Shown here in pieces: positions 47,455-61,969 of a stretch of 64,000 nt of DNA. The notes beneath the pieces were generated by a model that did no database searches, was not told where the DNA came from, and was given only the letters and a program-made list of their open reading frames with translations. The position numbers and the translations under genes were made by a program. This stretch comes from Polytrichum commune (taxonomy: Eukaryota > Streptophyta > Polytrichopsida > Polytrichales > Polytrichaceae). The DNA is taken from NCBI GenBank assembly GCA_950295325.1, contig OX485806.1:55733169-55797168 (forward strand), given 5' to 3'. How positions within the stretch are numbered: position 1 is the stretch's first letter; each line of letters opens with the position of its first letter.

Positions 47455-47462
47455 ACTATATC

Positions 47463-48619
47463 ATTGCAAAATCGACTATGTTAGCAACAAACGTTCCATA
47501 CCTTCCATCTTGTCATTCAATCAATTTTAATTAGTTATACCAATGCTAAACCATTCAAAGTCCCATTCAAAACACAACCAATAGCACTTGAATACTGGTT
47601 AAAAGGTTACCAATAAATATGGAAATAATAAAATATACAAGCTAATATAAACAAGTTGTAAACGCGGATAGAACAAAACAAGAAATACAATCAATTATCA
47701 CAAAACATGAAAATTTGCACAACTATATACTCCAAAACAAAATATTACATTCAAATGAAAGAAAGCTAAATACACAAATTGATAACAGTTACTTTAATTG
47801 TGTTCACAAACACATTCAACCTTGTACCAAATATTTACAATGTGGAGGGTTAGGATAAAACTATGCACCCTCTAATATATATCAAGGTACATGTCAATAT
47901 CCTCTACAATGTCATGATAAGACTAAAAAAATTGGAGAGGTGTAACACCAATGATGATGAATAATTAAAACTAATTGTTGGCATGAGGCGGGCAACCTTC
48001 AAAGTCTCCAACCACTCCAACACATCTTCCTCCAAGGCAAAGCGCAATCCTCCGACTCTACCATGGTGACGTTGCCAAATGTTGTAGCACACCAATCGAT
48101 CATCTAAATGTTATAGTACAAAATGTTGTTATAACAAAAGGGCAATCAATACAATGTTGGCATATTGGATACTACTAGCAAGACAAGTAAGACCAACAAC
48201 AAAAATTGATGAAGAATAAACCACAAGCCAACCTTAATTCTCATAATTTCATGGTTTGAAATCTAGGTTTTAGATTTAGAGAATTGAAGATGCTCAATCA
48301 AAAATCTATTCAAGACCAAATAATAAGAAGATGTGTAAATTTACGGTTTTGGAGTACATAGTATCTAACTTCCTCCGAATTTGGATTGAGAGTTAACTCA
48401 TCATTTTCATGCATTTGAAAAGACGAATACATGCTTATCACTTCAACCATCCAATGCTCATTAATAAATGACATCTTTGAATGAAGCAAGAAAATTTCAT
48501 AAATTAAATAACACCTACTAACTTAGAAAATATTTTCTACAACAATCATTCATAATTTGTTCACTAGAAAACAAAATTAGTTATTTTGTGGTATGGGTAT
48601 AAGGTCACAACGAATATCC
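47463..48619. other. AT-rich stretch without a supported gene
   Basis: No domain seen; the short minus-strand frame at 47904-48095 is unsupported. Confidence 0.35.
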
Positions 48620-49180
48620 TACATCATTATCGATTTGATGTAGATTTATCAACAAACTCATTCAAGGAATTATCATCAAGTGGATCGAGCTCAAAGACAT
48701 TCCTCTCTACATCAAATGACATAGTCACTATGCAAATTATGCTATCTACATCAACCCAAATAGAATCCGAGTGGTCAGATTTGAATTTGAAGTATCCAAG
48801 GACTTTTCTAAAATAATTAAGGTAAACCATAAAATTGGTTCTGGCAATAATTGTTTATTTACCTTTATTCACCTCCCGATTGAGACGGTCAATGGGATGC
48901 CTGCAACTTCCTCACCTTGTATCTACCTTCCGTCTTATTTTTTTGAACTCGTCATATACACCACGTGCCATGGTCAACTCTATTGAGGACACATGTAGGT
49001 TGCAAATTTTTGGAAGGTCTTCCCATAATCCTTTTAACAACCGATTTAACTGTAGATGAGACACAGATGAGATAGTTGTCGTATTGTTCTACATAAAATA
49101 CACTCCACAATCCATCCCAAGACCCAACATTCTCTTTGTAGAAGATGAAGCATTGATGTAAACATCAACATCTCATCTTT
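48620..49180 (-). pseudogene. Broken relative of the 14557-15312 ORF
   Basis: The minus strand at 48627-48780 ends VDVDSIICIVTMS, ERNVFELDPLDDNSLNEFVD, aligning with VDLETIITLAIMT, ESNVYELHPGDEKVFNDFAD of the ORF at 14557-15312. Further upstream, in other frames, CGVYF and VVKRIMGRPSKN correspond to CDYGVCF and VKKRGRPKQ in the same order. Frameshifts and stops separate the blocks. It is therefore a decayed second member of the same unknown family. The terminal GGGGGGTGCAC of the first element was not found around it. Confidence 0.55.
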
Positions 49181-52100
49181 CTATGCCCACATTCAGGTCT
49201 TGTAACTCTTCATCTTTTTACATCCCACATTCAGAAGGGCATCGGAAATCAATAGTATGTCGTAAAAAATGGATAATGGAAGGGGAAAATCAAAGAGGTG
49301 GAGTTTGAAATCGACTCTTACTACACGAGAGCGGAGCAAGCCGAATCTTCGGTGTTTGTGAAACACCCTGTGTGAATGCTATGGAGCAAAGAATAAAGCT
49401 CCAAAAAATATGTCTTACCTACCACTTTCGCGTCACTATGCTTGCCCAAACCCTAAGCAAGCCCAAGGGGGCGTTGAGAAGTCGCAACATTCCTTCCCCA
49501 AACAAAATCCACAACATTTCCCTCCATACTAATGCATTTCTTTCAAATTTGGATAAAATTTAAACAATATTCATCCAAGTAGTCAAACCCATATTATTCT
49601 ATTGATCCTACTACATACATTTGGAGGGGGTCCAATATCTATAACTCTTTTTTTTTTACTAATTACTAAAATGAAGGATTTATTCACCACCTTATTTTAC
49701 ATATAATTGTGTAGGGGATATATTTCCAATGCTATGGTAGATCTAACAAACTTATAAAATTTACCCTCAACGAATTAAATTGACCCTATGTTTTATCTCA
49801 CGTGGTTTTTAAAATTCCGATAGTCACCTCCCCAAGAGTTGTATACAATCACCATATGTAGTATATGTAGCCACGATTGTAAATGGTTGCCCAAATTTAG
49901 GTGGGGCACTAAAGGCCTAGCCACATTTGTCGTATCCAAATTGGCTTCGAACATGAAATTGGCGAAATGAGATCAATGTTGTCTACACATGTCGAGGAGG
50001 TTGGATGATAAACTCTTCCCATATGGCTTAATTAAAGTCAACATTATTGGAAACCTCTTTTTAAAAATTGAATTTGAGCTAGATTTTTCTTCATGCAAGA
50101 GGTCAATGGATGAATTCCAAAAACACAACAATATTTGTCATCTTAGTTAGAGTTTCTAATAGTGATGCCGGAGAAAACCTCATAGTGGAGTTGGAGGCAC
50201 AATGTTGTGTATCTAAACAATACAACTTCTATTGATAAGCTACCATTATATTAAATGATAAGGTTGGTGATATTGTCATTTTTGTCAACATATGATCTAC
50301 TATGTTAGTGGACAAAAAATGGGAAGAAAATACAAAAAAATCCAAAATGTGAGAGGATTTTATTCAAAAAATAAAATTGCAACCAAATTTTAGCAAACAT
50401 GTTGCCATCATGGTGCATTTCAAGAAGAAAAAAATGAAAACCCAAGTTTTATGGTGGAAAGCCCAAAAATAAGCAAGGTTTATTTTATTCAAAATTTAAC
50501 TGCAAGGTTTGCAAAGGATTCTCAAAGTTTTACAAACTTAAGTATTTCTTCAACCATCCCAATACGAGAATAAAGCTTAAGAATTGTGACCTCAAACCCA
50601 TAACATGTATATACATAGGAAATTCCTCACCATGATTTGAACTTTGGAAGGTCACATCTGTGGGCTATCAATTTGCAAGAGTATTTTTTCATCACACTAT
50701 AGTTTTGGAAAACCAAACTAGGAATATCATCCTCACCTTACCAATTTCCAAAACAACCCCTCTTAGATATGTCATTTACTTAAGGGGTGTAGGCTCCACA
50801 TTTGATTTCCACATTAACTAAACAGACTTGAGAGGTTGTAACATATTATCATTTCCACATAATTATACCTATTTGATGCCATTGAATATTTGATATAAAA
50901 TTCACCAAATACCAAAAATTATTCATTTTAAGATGTCATCCCTTCATATATTTGTGATACAAAGAAAAAAAACATTGTAGTTATTATGATAATCGAGTTT
51001 GTAATTAGTATAATTAACCACCACTTTGTTTTCAAATGGTACACAAAAACTTCAAGTTTTCTTATGGCGTCGTGCATTCAAATTCCAACATTTAAACATT
51101 TGTGGCATTTTCTCTTGAACCAACAACCATTATTTGTGGTTTTAATGGAAAATTAGGGTGCATTAAGAATTTATAAGTAATCACCTTTGATCTTTAAACA
51201 CTATGATTCACCACTATAGTATGAAGTTATGTTATGTGTTAATTATTGGAGTTCATCATGGCTTAAGCATTGGTGTGCATTTGAAATCTTAACTCAATAA
51301 GTTTTCTTCGAATTCTTTGAAAACCGAACTCATTGACTATGTCATTTTTTCATTTCTAGCATGATCATGTTTAAAATAACATTTTTTGTTGATTTTTTTG
51401 TAAAATCATGCAGGAAATGATAAAAGGTTATATTATGCTATGGATTGTTCTTCACTTACAAGCTGGAAGAAAAGAAGGATATATCTTGAAGCCAAAAAAA
51501 TAAAAAAATAAAAAAATCCATTCATGGTGTCTTTCCATAAGGTATTTGAGATTTTTTAAGGTTATTCTTCATTGATTACTCTACATGATTAAGATAGAGA
51601 TTCATTTGTGCAAATGTGTAGCAACAGTGGCTCCAATGAGACCTAGAAATAATGTTGGAGGAAATTTTTCTCAATTGGATGAACCATGTTTTCATCTTGA
51701 TTTCTCATCTAGTAGAACATCGACATGTGTAGCTAGGTTGCCATGCCTAGATATTAAGAAGGAAACAATCGGCAAAATCTTTTAGCATCGGTGCCATTTC
51801 TTAATGGGGCAAACCATGTTTTTTTTTTGGGGGGGGGGGATTGTGGCACCCACTGTTGAATTTTTGGTCATTATTTCTTGTGATTTTTTATTCCTCTCTT
51901 ATGGCATGCTAATGTGTTGTTTTCTACAATTATGTAGCGGAAATGCAACATCTTTTTGTTTTTTTCATTTTGGCTTATTTATCAAATTGTGAGCTTTTTT
52001 CAATGAACATAAAATTTCAAACTATTAGTCATAAAAGAATTGGTTCATTTTTCCGAATTATTGTTTGATAAATGAACCTTGAGGATAGAAATTAAGCCAT

Positions 52101-55100
52101 AAATTTATATTTTAAGTAAAAATACAAAAAATAAGCAAAACACCATGTTTAATTGGAATAGGAGTGGCGTTGGTGAGACCTTCCAATCCTACTGGTGTTC
52201 CTAGTGTTTTTTGGAGGATTTTCTTATTTGCACTCCACCTAATGTGGATCATAATGAATTTATGGAGAATGCATTGGATGATGAACTCCGGGCTTAACCA
52301 ACCGCAAATAAAAAGATGATTGGCATTGAAAATTTGGTGATTTTGTAAAGGATTTTAATAATGATTGTTTCATTTGGTAAGTTCCTAGGAGCGTCATAGG
52401 TGCATGTGGAGGTCAAAGCTTTTGCATTGAATGTTGCAAGGCACATATAGTGCTCAAAGTTATTTTTTTCCCAAACCATGGACAAGATGATTACGACCTC
52501 AAGGTGCAAAAAACCAAACAATATGGGAAACATGACCAATGCATTGCTAATGATGGCAAACCTCATGAATGCTTTGACTTTATTTGCTCCTCAATTTATT
52601 CAATTGCTTTCAAAATCTTCACATCCAATGTCATTGAATTGTCATCTTCCCTTGTCACTTGTTTTGTGATCTTATAAATAATTTACTATATCATCCCACG
52701 CCATGCTACATTCTAGTAATGTTTTTTTTCTTAAAAAGATGTCAAATGCCTTGGCTTCCTAAACTCTCTCTCCCCATGATTGAGAAGGAGGTTGTCATCA
52801 TTGATGGGGAGGGGGGAGACAACACTCAATCATAATCTTTTCTATTGTTTGGTGTTTTGCTTTCCAATGGGATGTTATGTGGAACACAACATAGATGGAT
52901 AGTTGTTGGCAAAAAATATGATTTCAATTAGGAAATGTGTCCTATCTTTTTGAATTATGTTTTTTGAATGCCAAGCCTACTCTCAAAACTCATGCATGTT
53001 GAGAAGTATTTGTGGCTAAACCATGTTTTCCTTTCATTAAAGGTATACCTAGAAGCCCCACCTTAACTGGAATGATGCACCAACCCATCAAAAGGTAGCC
53101 ATCATCCACCATTATATAGGGAGCAAATGGGCTAGCGGCCACCAATGCCATTGGATCATTGTTGAAAACCCCTACGTCTCCTTGTATCATTTTCTTATTG
53201 CTCCATGGAAAATAAATGAACACTATCATGTAGAGGTTTTGACTGCATGGTGTTGATAGATGTGAAGTATCATTTAGTATCAATGGCAACTATGATGTTG
53301 GGATGCGCGTCAATGAATGTGAGAGTTGACAATTACTCCAATGTAGTTGGGAAACCATTGTTTGGCTTGAAAAACTTGGGTGACCCAAAGTGTTGCATAT
53401 ATTTGACCACATAAAGCATAGTATGTCATGTAATGTTGGTTTCCTCACAACTGCCTTATTGGCAACAAAAGGTATCGTAGTGCCATGTATAATTGCACAA
53501 AATGACAACCACCTATTTTCCATACAAATTGGATGCCTCCACCTTGATGAAAGTTTTTCTATGTGCAGTCTCTAATTCTCAACCAAATGATGAAAAATCC
53601 ATCATTTCATTCTCAAAATTTGGTTGAATTGGCCAAGTGTGTAGTTAAGAAAAATGAACCCATCAAATTAATATGTGGATTTTGGTTTGATGCACCAACG
53701 TTGTTCATTATACCCATATTTTATGTAGCTATATGTAGTAGTCGTTTGTTGTGTGGGTGTTTTGGGCCTTCCTTTTCATGTTTGGAATCCACACAGGTAT
53801 GTAAGCCTCCGCCCTCATTTTTTTGCACAAAATCTCATTTTCCCTCTTAGTTTATAAGTTTGTTTTGCTTCATTGTGTCCAGTGAATATCCGATTGCTTT
53901 CATTGCAATGTTGATGCTTGAAAACATCATATTGAGAGTATGATTTAGTGCAATATTTCCTAGTGTGTTGGTGGGAATCAATGTATGAAAGGGTATGTTG
54001 AAGGACACGAGCTTTGCTAGGGATGGGAAAATTATCTAAGATAATTGGCATGTTTAATGGAGTGTGACCTTCCTAGTCTAGAGAGGGTGCGCATTTGCCC
54101 ATTTTTGGATATCATCAAGATAAATGGCTAATGCATCACTCTACTCATATAGGCCAATCCAAATAAGAACATAAAGAATTATATGGGTAAAAAATGAGCT
54201 CAACAAATTGTTGAGATTTTGTATATCTCTATCTTAGTTAATGGATGGTTTATAAAATATATTTTTAAATATTCATAGCATAGTCTCAAATTACAATGTA
54301 CTATGTATAAAATAATAAAATAAATTGGGTTTCTACCAAAATTTATTTATTTTACCTCAATTTAATTTTTGGTTAGTCATTTTTTCAATTTTTTCTTTTA
54401 TGCTATGTTTCATCGTAAGCATGTAAATAACCTAGTGTGGCTATACAAAAATCATTCATAACCAAATCTATATATATTTTTAGCTCTATGTTCTCCATGT
54501 TTATTAATTTCATTAGGTATACAAGTTTGATTCGGTTCAATTCATTGCATTATAAACCAAATGCTACACAATGTAAGGTATGTAGGGTTTTTCACCAATG
54601 GAAGGGGATTCAATGCGTTAGAATCATGTTGAAAAATAGACTCCATATTGCTAAAGCCACCTTGCATTTTTTTTGGCTAAACCAAACTTTATATACATTA
54701 GGTTTTATTATTGGATGTTCATCCATTATGCCCAATGAAATGTGGAAACATTTTTTTATTTGATTCATGCACAATTGTGATTTTTGAATAATACATGTTG
54801 ATTTTATGTTGGAAGAGTTGTAAATTGTTGAAAAATTTGTGGATTTGAGGCAAAGTGTTGGTAAATTTTTGGGCTAGAAGGGGCAACAATTTTGTGTGGT
54901 GGGTAACTTATATTTATAATCAAACCAATAGGCCGTTATATCAATGTAAGGATGGCTTGGAAAAATTGGACTAGGGTGCCAATTTTCCCATCGTTTGTAT
55001 GGAGTGATTTTCTTGTAATTCAATCAAATAAAAACTTCCTTATGAAAAAAACTCAACTAGAAATGGAAATCCAATTGATATGTGCAAATAAAGTTCATAG

Positions 55101-58100
55101 CCTAGATATTTGAAAAACAAAATTTGGGTAAGCTATGGTCTGATTGAAGAGGTTGCAATGTTAGGGTTAAGGGCATGTTGTTATGAAAATATAAATATTA
55201 TGTTCTTTTAAGCAAGAAGGGGGAGAGAAAAAAAATTACATGCTTGAAACCTATGCTTGAATATCAATTGCCATATGAACATAATAGATTAGTATAGGAT
55301 CAAGGATTGATCCTTTGTAATTAAGTTCAAACATAGGATGTGAGTGCAATTGTTACTTAGAATTATCAAATGACGAATGAATCCTTAGTCTATTGTTTGA
55401 GCATTATTTCAAATTTCATTATGAGATTTACCATGGAATGTTTTTTTGTTAATCACATGACTCAAGTTATATATCCAGATTCAATGGCTTTTGCATCATT
55501 TTTTTGAACTCATCCAATTCCAATCACAAGAGAGTAAAACACGGTGAGCATGTGATTGATTGTTGGAAGAATGCATAAGAGGGATCGGTGAGACTATGAT
55601 ATTTTCCTAGTGAATGATTAAAAGAGGGGCCACTAGAGAGGTTGTGTTGGTTGGTCAATATCCAAGTAAGTATTGGGAATGATTCATGTAGTCGATGTCA
55701 TCCAATTGCTAAGATTGTTTTAATAACTAGCCTTAAAATGTATCCATAGTCTATGGTCTTTGATAAATATTGAGTGGGTTGTGACTCCCTCACATTGAAT
55801 AAGAACATTGACAATTGTATGGATTGAAAGTTGATTGAAATTTAAATCAAGTAAATATTCTTATGAGGGATTAATTTATGTGTGTCTCCAGTTGGACAAA
55901 CTTAAGGAAATTGATTAGTGTTAATGTTTGGTGATAGAATGTATGCCTATTCAATAGAATGTATAAGGAAAAACTAACTAAAATCAAACTCCATTGGCTA
56001 CAAATTGGATTGTTTATGACACCACATGAATGATTCAACCAAAATTTTGTTGACTGATGTGAGTGAACAAAAATTGTAATAGAATATGTTTGGATTGTAA
56101 ATGTTAATTTATTTATTGTTATGAATGATGGGCCATGAAAAATTGATCTAAGTGCAATGAGTAGTTGGAAAAAATCCCTTGATAAAGATTGTGGTCTTTG
56201 TGGGATTGAAAAACCAATGGAATCACAAATATTAATTTTACTAGAGGATAAATATTATTGTAGATTAAAAAATAAGTATTATTGTAAAATAAAGAATGCA
56301 TGTATTATTTATGAAAGATTCCCAATATTTGAACTTTTTTTTTTTTAGTTTTAACCATTTTAAATCTAGAATAAACACATGTTTCCACTAATTAAATTTA
56401 TTTAATTAGCTTATATGATATAATATCACACTTTAGATATATTTTTAGTGTTTCTCTGGATGTTTTCCTATCCAAGATCTGAACTACGGTTTGAATAGGC
56501 TCCAACCTCACCAATTTAGTAAGCCTTTGAGTTTTTATAGTATTGGCTACCTAATTGGTTGGTGATTGTTCATCTATAGGTATTGATGCTCATGGTATGT
56601 TTGTTAATGTAAAAGTAAGAGTTATTGGGGGCCATACAACAACCACATATAATCAATATTGAGATTCCCTATAATCAAAAAATTTGTATGCACCTCATAG
56701 AAAATAGGGTGTAGGTATGATCATTAAGAATTAAATAGATTTGGAATCATTCATGAATTTTTGACAATTCCAATCGCCAATATAATATACACTAGATTGC
56801 AAAACTACTCAAATATGATGGTTGGCAAACACAATATACAACATTTCAAGTTGTGGTTGTTGTATTGTGTATTTCTAATGATGTTGTTTGATGTTTTTGT
56901 CTCCATAAGTGCACATTCCTTATTATTATGAACAAGTGGTTTGTCCAAATATAATTAACTATCAGTTGATCCTACAACCGTGACACTAGTGTGGGAGCTC
57001 GTGACTGAGAATGTATTACTAGCAAATTGTAGCCATATTGAGATTTTAAAGGAAAATTACCATATTGAGAGTTTCCATCAATTGGCAAGGACTAGTATAA
57101 TTACAAATAAATAGTTGTGAATCTATTTTGTACAAACACACCTTTTGGAATAAAAAAACCATTGCCATTATGGTAGGTTTCTGGTTATAATGGGATTGTA
57201 TCAAACTATAGTGAGAGTTGAACATGCATGAAAAACTTTCATAGAAAAATGGTTATTTGAATAATAAATGCATGTATTGTTTTTTTCACATGTATTGTAA
57301 TGTTTTTGAAATCATTGTCCACGGTCTGCAACCTTTGCTTTATGTCCAAATAAAATATCAACCACCACTAATTCAAAAATCCGAACAATGACAACTTCCA
57401 ACATTGTTTTAATACAAACACACACATCTACAATGTAGTGAATTTGAACTACAACGTCCAATCAAATCCATGACTAAGATACCCATGAAACAACGTTCAT
57501 ATTCTTCAACATACATTGCACATGATAAAGACCTTGATGAAAAATTGAATGGATGGAAAACCTTTTTGTTGAGCTCAAATTATTGTTTCATATTCTCAAA
57601 CTCAACATGATCATTTGTACAACAAAAAACATGAACGCCCAATGTACATCCAAAGCATGAAACTAAGCTCAAAATAAACACAATTAAATCCACATGAAAA
57701 TTACTACAAATTGAGCTACATCATACTTATCTCAAATTTAGGGTTTGGGCATGCACAAAAATAATGGTGGAGCATGTAATCCATAGTGTTTGAAGAATGT
57801 TGCAAATTCCAAAATATTTGTTGAGTCTTGATTTGGCCCTCGCATGTACTCCATGTACCAAAAAACACCAAAAACCTAGGATGAAAACCTTAAGAAACTA
57901 AACAATGCGACTCTGTCAAACCCACTAGGATCAACTACCTTGTGCAGAGGTATATGTTGACTGCGGGAGTATTTTTAATTATCCCAAAGATCAAAAAACC
58001 AACAAAAACAAATTTTTGATCATGAACAACACAAAGATTTGCCTATGTTTCAACTTACTTAAAGCTCTTGACACCACAATGTAATGACAATGTGCCCTCA

Positions 58101-60350
58101 TTTTCAATAATGAGAAATTTGATTTCAATCACCATGATGAGTTGTACATTGTCGCAATAGCAATGAACTATTACTTCAAATATTTGAATTCCTAAACATG
58201 CAACCCTCAAGCTTTGTATCACACAATAATCACGATGTTTGTGACGAGAATCCTCAACCACAAAGGAACCTTCGACTGTAAAAGAACCTTTAGCTACAAA
58301 ATCTCAAACCGCAAAAATACTCTAAGCCAACAACCAAACCCTCAATGACAACAAAACCTCCACCCGCTCCAACATTTTAAATGAAGAACAAATATTGCAC
58401 CTACAACAACAAATTCAAACAAAAACAAAAAAAATCCCCAACTACAATGTAGACAAAATTTGGAAATTCTAGCAAACAATGAATGGAAAAAAATGTTGGC
58501 AAATAGACATGGTTCATCCATCCATCATAAGGTGGCGATGGCAAGTTTTCATGGCGTTGTTTTTTGCATAGATTGGTCTTAAGCTCCTAAGCATTGCTCT
58601 TGGCTCAAACTTGGTAGTAGTAAGTAACAAATATGGAATTGCGGCGCAAATGTGCCATCCATTACCCTATTTTCATCCAAGGCACTATTTTGGTAGGTGA
58701 GGCCTTTAGCTCAGTTGCCAAGTCCATGTGGCCTGTCACACAGAGGTTTGTCCCATTGAAACCAAGTATTAGGTTTGCCACCAATAGTGTGCACAGCTCC
58801 CACATGTGTGGCCAAACCCTAAGTTAATAGTAAAAAAACAAAAGAAAACAAATAATTTATGGTAGATGGGTTTTCAATGGTTAATTTATTCTTTTCTAAC
58901 CAATCCATTTCTCTTAGGATATGATAAAGAACACACAAATAATATAAGATGGTTGGCAAAGCCAAATCGAGGTCATAGCCAATTCCTTCATAATTTGCAG
59001 AGCTCATATGAATATTCTATACATTATCAAAATGAAGATTTTTGTTCTCAGTAAATGGTCATATAGGGTCCTCCCTCCAATTTTGCTGAATATTGGCCCT
59101 AGAAAGGTTGACACATTTTGAGCACGTAGTCCAATATCTTTTAAACACAAGTTTTTTCATCCACATCTGACACACAAATATAGGTGTCTAAAATATTGCT
59201 CTGTTGGAGTTAGCCACGTCTAATTTATTACATGCATAAAATGCAATAAATTAGAGTCCAACATAAAAGTATTGAAATAAAATGCATCCATGTTGTCATT
59301 GATTTTATTTTATTTGAATCCAAAAATAGATTCAAAAACCCCAAAGTAGTTTGCATCATTTATGGTATTTAATGTCACATGCATATCAATGTTATTTTAC
59401 CTTATTTTAATGCATATGCTAGGTTATACTAATGACCACAACTTCATCATTTGTATCAAGTCATGATACTTGGCATTCAAGAGATTGCAAATATTTTGAA
59501 ACAACATGTGATGCCTCCCTATTTAGGGGCTCAACATGTTTTGACTAAATGAACACCTATTTCCCATTCTCTTGAAGGCATAGTTTCATCGATTGTAGAA
59601 CAAAACCTCTACCTCTATGTCATAGAATTTTGGGATATAATCCAAAAATTATGTTTTTTAAGATTTAAAGGTCATTGAAGGTGAAAAACCTCACAAAAAA
59701 AGCAGTTCTAGTGGATGTTAGACACCATTTTTTATTTCTTTGATAAAATATATCATGTTCATTTTGAATATTGTTTCACTTACTATTTCTTCCACAAACT
59801 TATGTTTTCTGCTACCCTAGGCCCATTTTGACTATTTGAAGTTTAATGAATTGGAATGACCATCTACTTTGGATATTGGCTAAGAAAAAACCTAGAAAAT
59901 CACTCATCAAAGATTTAAAAGGTCACATTGTCATACCTAGGTGCTTAGAAAAGTTTGTTAAAACCAACTACAGCCACGAGTAGGTTGAATTGGCAAGAGT
60001 GTAAATAAGATGGGTATACCTTACAAATGCCATGTACGTTGATGAATGAATAAAAAAAATGACCCAATAGGGTTGGAAGGTTTTGGTACTTTGTTTGATG
60101 ATCGCTTCGTGGTCTCCCAAAGGCCTCATCTTTCTTAAGTTCAACCCTTGGAAAATTTGAGAGAGCATTAGAGATCTCCATTCACTCATGTAACATGTAT
60201 GTTTTCATAACATTGTTAGGTTTGATATAATCTCTTCAAGAAATATTTTACTTGTTAAATGACTGTATGTGATTGGGCCTTCGACCAAATGTTTTCTTAA
60301 TGAATTTCTATTCATGCAAGTCCTCACACATGAATCAAAATCAATGGTTG
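49181..60350. other. 11 kb AT-rich intergenic region without a gene
   Basis: No recognisable protein, RNA or structured repeat could be supported. Frames are all under 110 codons and of low-complexity composition. A T-run followed by 11 G sits at 51819-51839. Very old, unrecognisable transposon sequence is the likely content. Confidence 0.4.
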
Positions 60351-60689
60351 TCAACATCACTACTAGAAAATCATGACCAAATCAACAAAAAATCAACAGA
60401 TCTTTGTCGATCCGGGCACTGCAATGACCGATTTCACTGATTTTTGAATTTTTGTAAAAATCAACAGTTTACTGCCTACATTTTTGTTGATTAGAATAGT
60501 ACAATGACCAAATCAACAAAATTTTAGTAAATGTGAAATCTTTTTTGAATCCTTTTTTGAATATTCTAGGATATATTGGAATATTGTAAAATCTTTTTAA
60601 TTTTTTGCAATTTATGGACTTGTAAGTGTATGGGTATGGAAATAATTACGAATTCAAAGGTGTTTAAATATTATAAATATTATATTAGT

Positions 60690-61070
60690 TGATAGTTAAT
60701 AATATATATATATTAATATGTATAATATGTATATAATATATGTAACATATAATATATATATGTCTGTATATGTATGTATATATGTATATATATAATATAT
60801 GTAACATATATGCATATAATATATGTAACATATATGTATACAATATATGTAACATGTATGTATATAATATATAATATATAAATATGTATACATTTATAGT
60901 AAATATATACAATATATATTTACTGTAATTATATATAGTATATATTTACTGTAATTATATACTGTAATTATATACTGTATATATTTACTGTAATTATATA
61001 CTGTAATTATATACTGTATATATTTACTGTAATTATATACTGTATATATTTACTGTAAATATATACATCA
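60690..61070. repeat. AT microsatellite and minisatellite block
   Basis: The first half repeats ATATAATATATGTAACATAT units of about 30-40 bp. The second half repeats TATATTTACTGTAATTATA with TACTGTAATTATA sub-units. Tyr/Ile-rich frames here are artefacts. Confidence 0.92.
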
Positions 61071-61137
61071 AGTAGGTAGTAAAGAGAAATTAATGGTCTT
61101 ATTCTAGAAAGGTTTAAAACACTCCGTTTATATCATG

Positions 61138-61345
61138 TGTGATGTGATGACCTAGTGGTTAAGGCAGATGTGTGGGTATCACTAGGTGCAAGGTTCGATT
61201 CCTGTGGCCGACACCTTCGGCCTTGGCCTTGCCACCTATGTGAGTGGTAGGTAGTCTATACTTGTAGGTGAGGTATATGTTGAGGGTTACTTGGGAGGGG
61301 TTAGGAATTGCAGATCTGACATTTACTCCTTTTTTATTTTTTAAT
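61138..61345 (+). mobile_element. tRNA-derived SINE (Au-like)
   Basis: The head looks like a tRNA promoter: an A-box-like GACCTAGTGGTTAAGG near 61149 and a perfect B box GGTTCGATTCC at 61192-61202. The body continues GCCGACACCTTCGGCC and GTGAGTGGTAGGTAGTCTA and ends in a short T-rich tail near 61328-61338. This layout and wording resemble the Au SINE family of plants. RNA polymerase III would transcribe such an element. It lies inside the CACTA element; its own target duplications are not clear. Confidence 0.75.
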
Positions 61346-61517
61346 GTTATATATATATATATATAATAAGTTTTTTTTAAAAAATATTTTTGTGACCATA
61401 TCAACAGAAAAAATCAACAAAATTGTGTTACATCATGTCCAGGTCAACGCGTCCTAAGTAACAACCGCGACCAACGCCTTTCTGTTGATCCGGACGCAAA
61501 ATTTTCTACTAGTGCAT

Positions 61518-61964
61518 TTGGAGAGCCATGGTCACCTAATTTTGTGCTAGGCCTACCTCCAACAAATGTTTTTTTGGAAATAGTCCAAATGAACATGAAA
61601 CACGGTCCATTTGATGCCATGTAAGAATTCATGCAGATTTTACATCCATCTTGCACTCACATACTCCGTTGGTCCCTCGAGTACAATGTAAAACAAACTC
61701 CTAGCTTCATATTTTCCATCAATGAGAGTATTTAAAGTGTAGAAGTTACGGGCATTCAATCTTGTGTGTGAAGTGGCATTCAGTATAGTTGGTGAGCTAA
61801 GGATTTTTGCCAGACGGTGATGGGGTTGCAGGGATGAACATCTTCGTTTTGCCCCTACCTTTGAACAAATAGGCAACGACAATCTTCACTTTGAAAGATG
61901 AGTGGTGCAAACATGGCGTTATCCCGCTTTGTCGTGCGCTTGATGCATTCGCAAATGGCCCACC
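61518..61964. other. Short unassigned stretch
   Basis: No gene or element recognised between the CACTA element and LTR copy 3. Confidence 0.4.
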
Positions 61965-61969
61965 CGTGG

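Larger units (their letters stand above)
60358..61514. mobile_element. CACTA (En/Spm) element, non-autonomous
   Basis: The ends read CACTACTAGAAAAT and, in reverse complement, CACTAGTAGAAAAT, flanked by the 3-bp duplication CAT at 60355-60357 and 61515-61517. Subterminal ATCAACA/TCAACAAAA words repeat near both ends, as in CACTA elements. No transposase is present. The interior is filled by an AT satellite and a SINE. Confidence 0.9.

Noticed and set aside
58700..58740. Possible tRNA-like word TTTAGCTCAGTTGCCAAGTCC
   Set aside because: There is an A-box-like start but no B box or cloverleaf downstream.
60685..60912. Tyr/Ile-rich frames
   Set aside because: Translations of the AT repeat.
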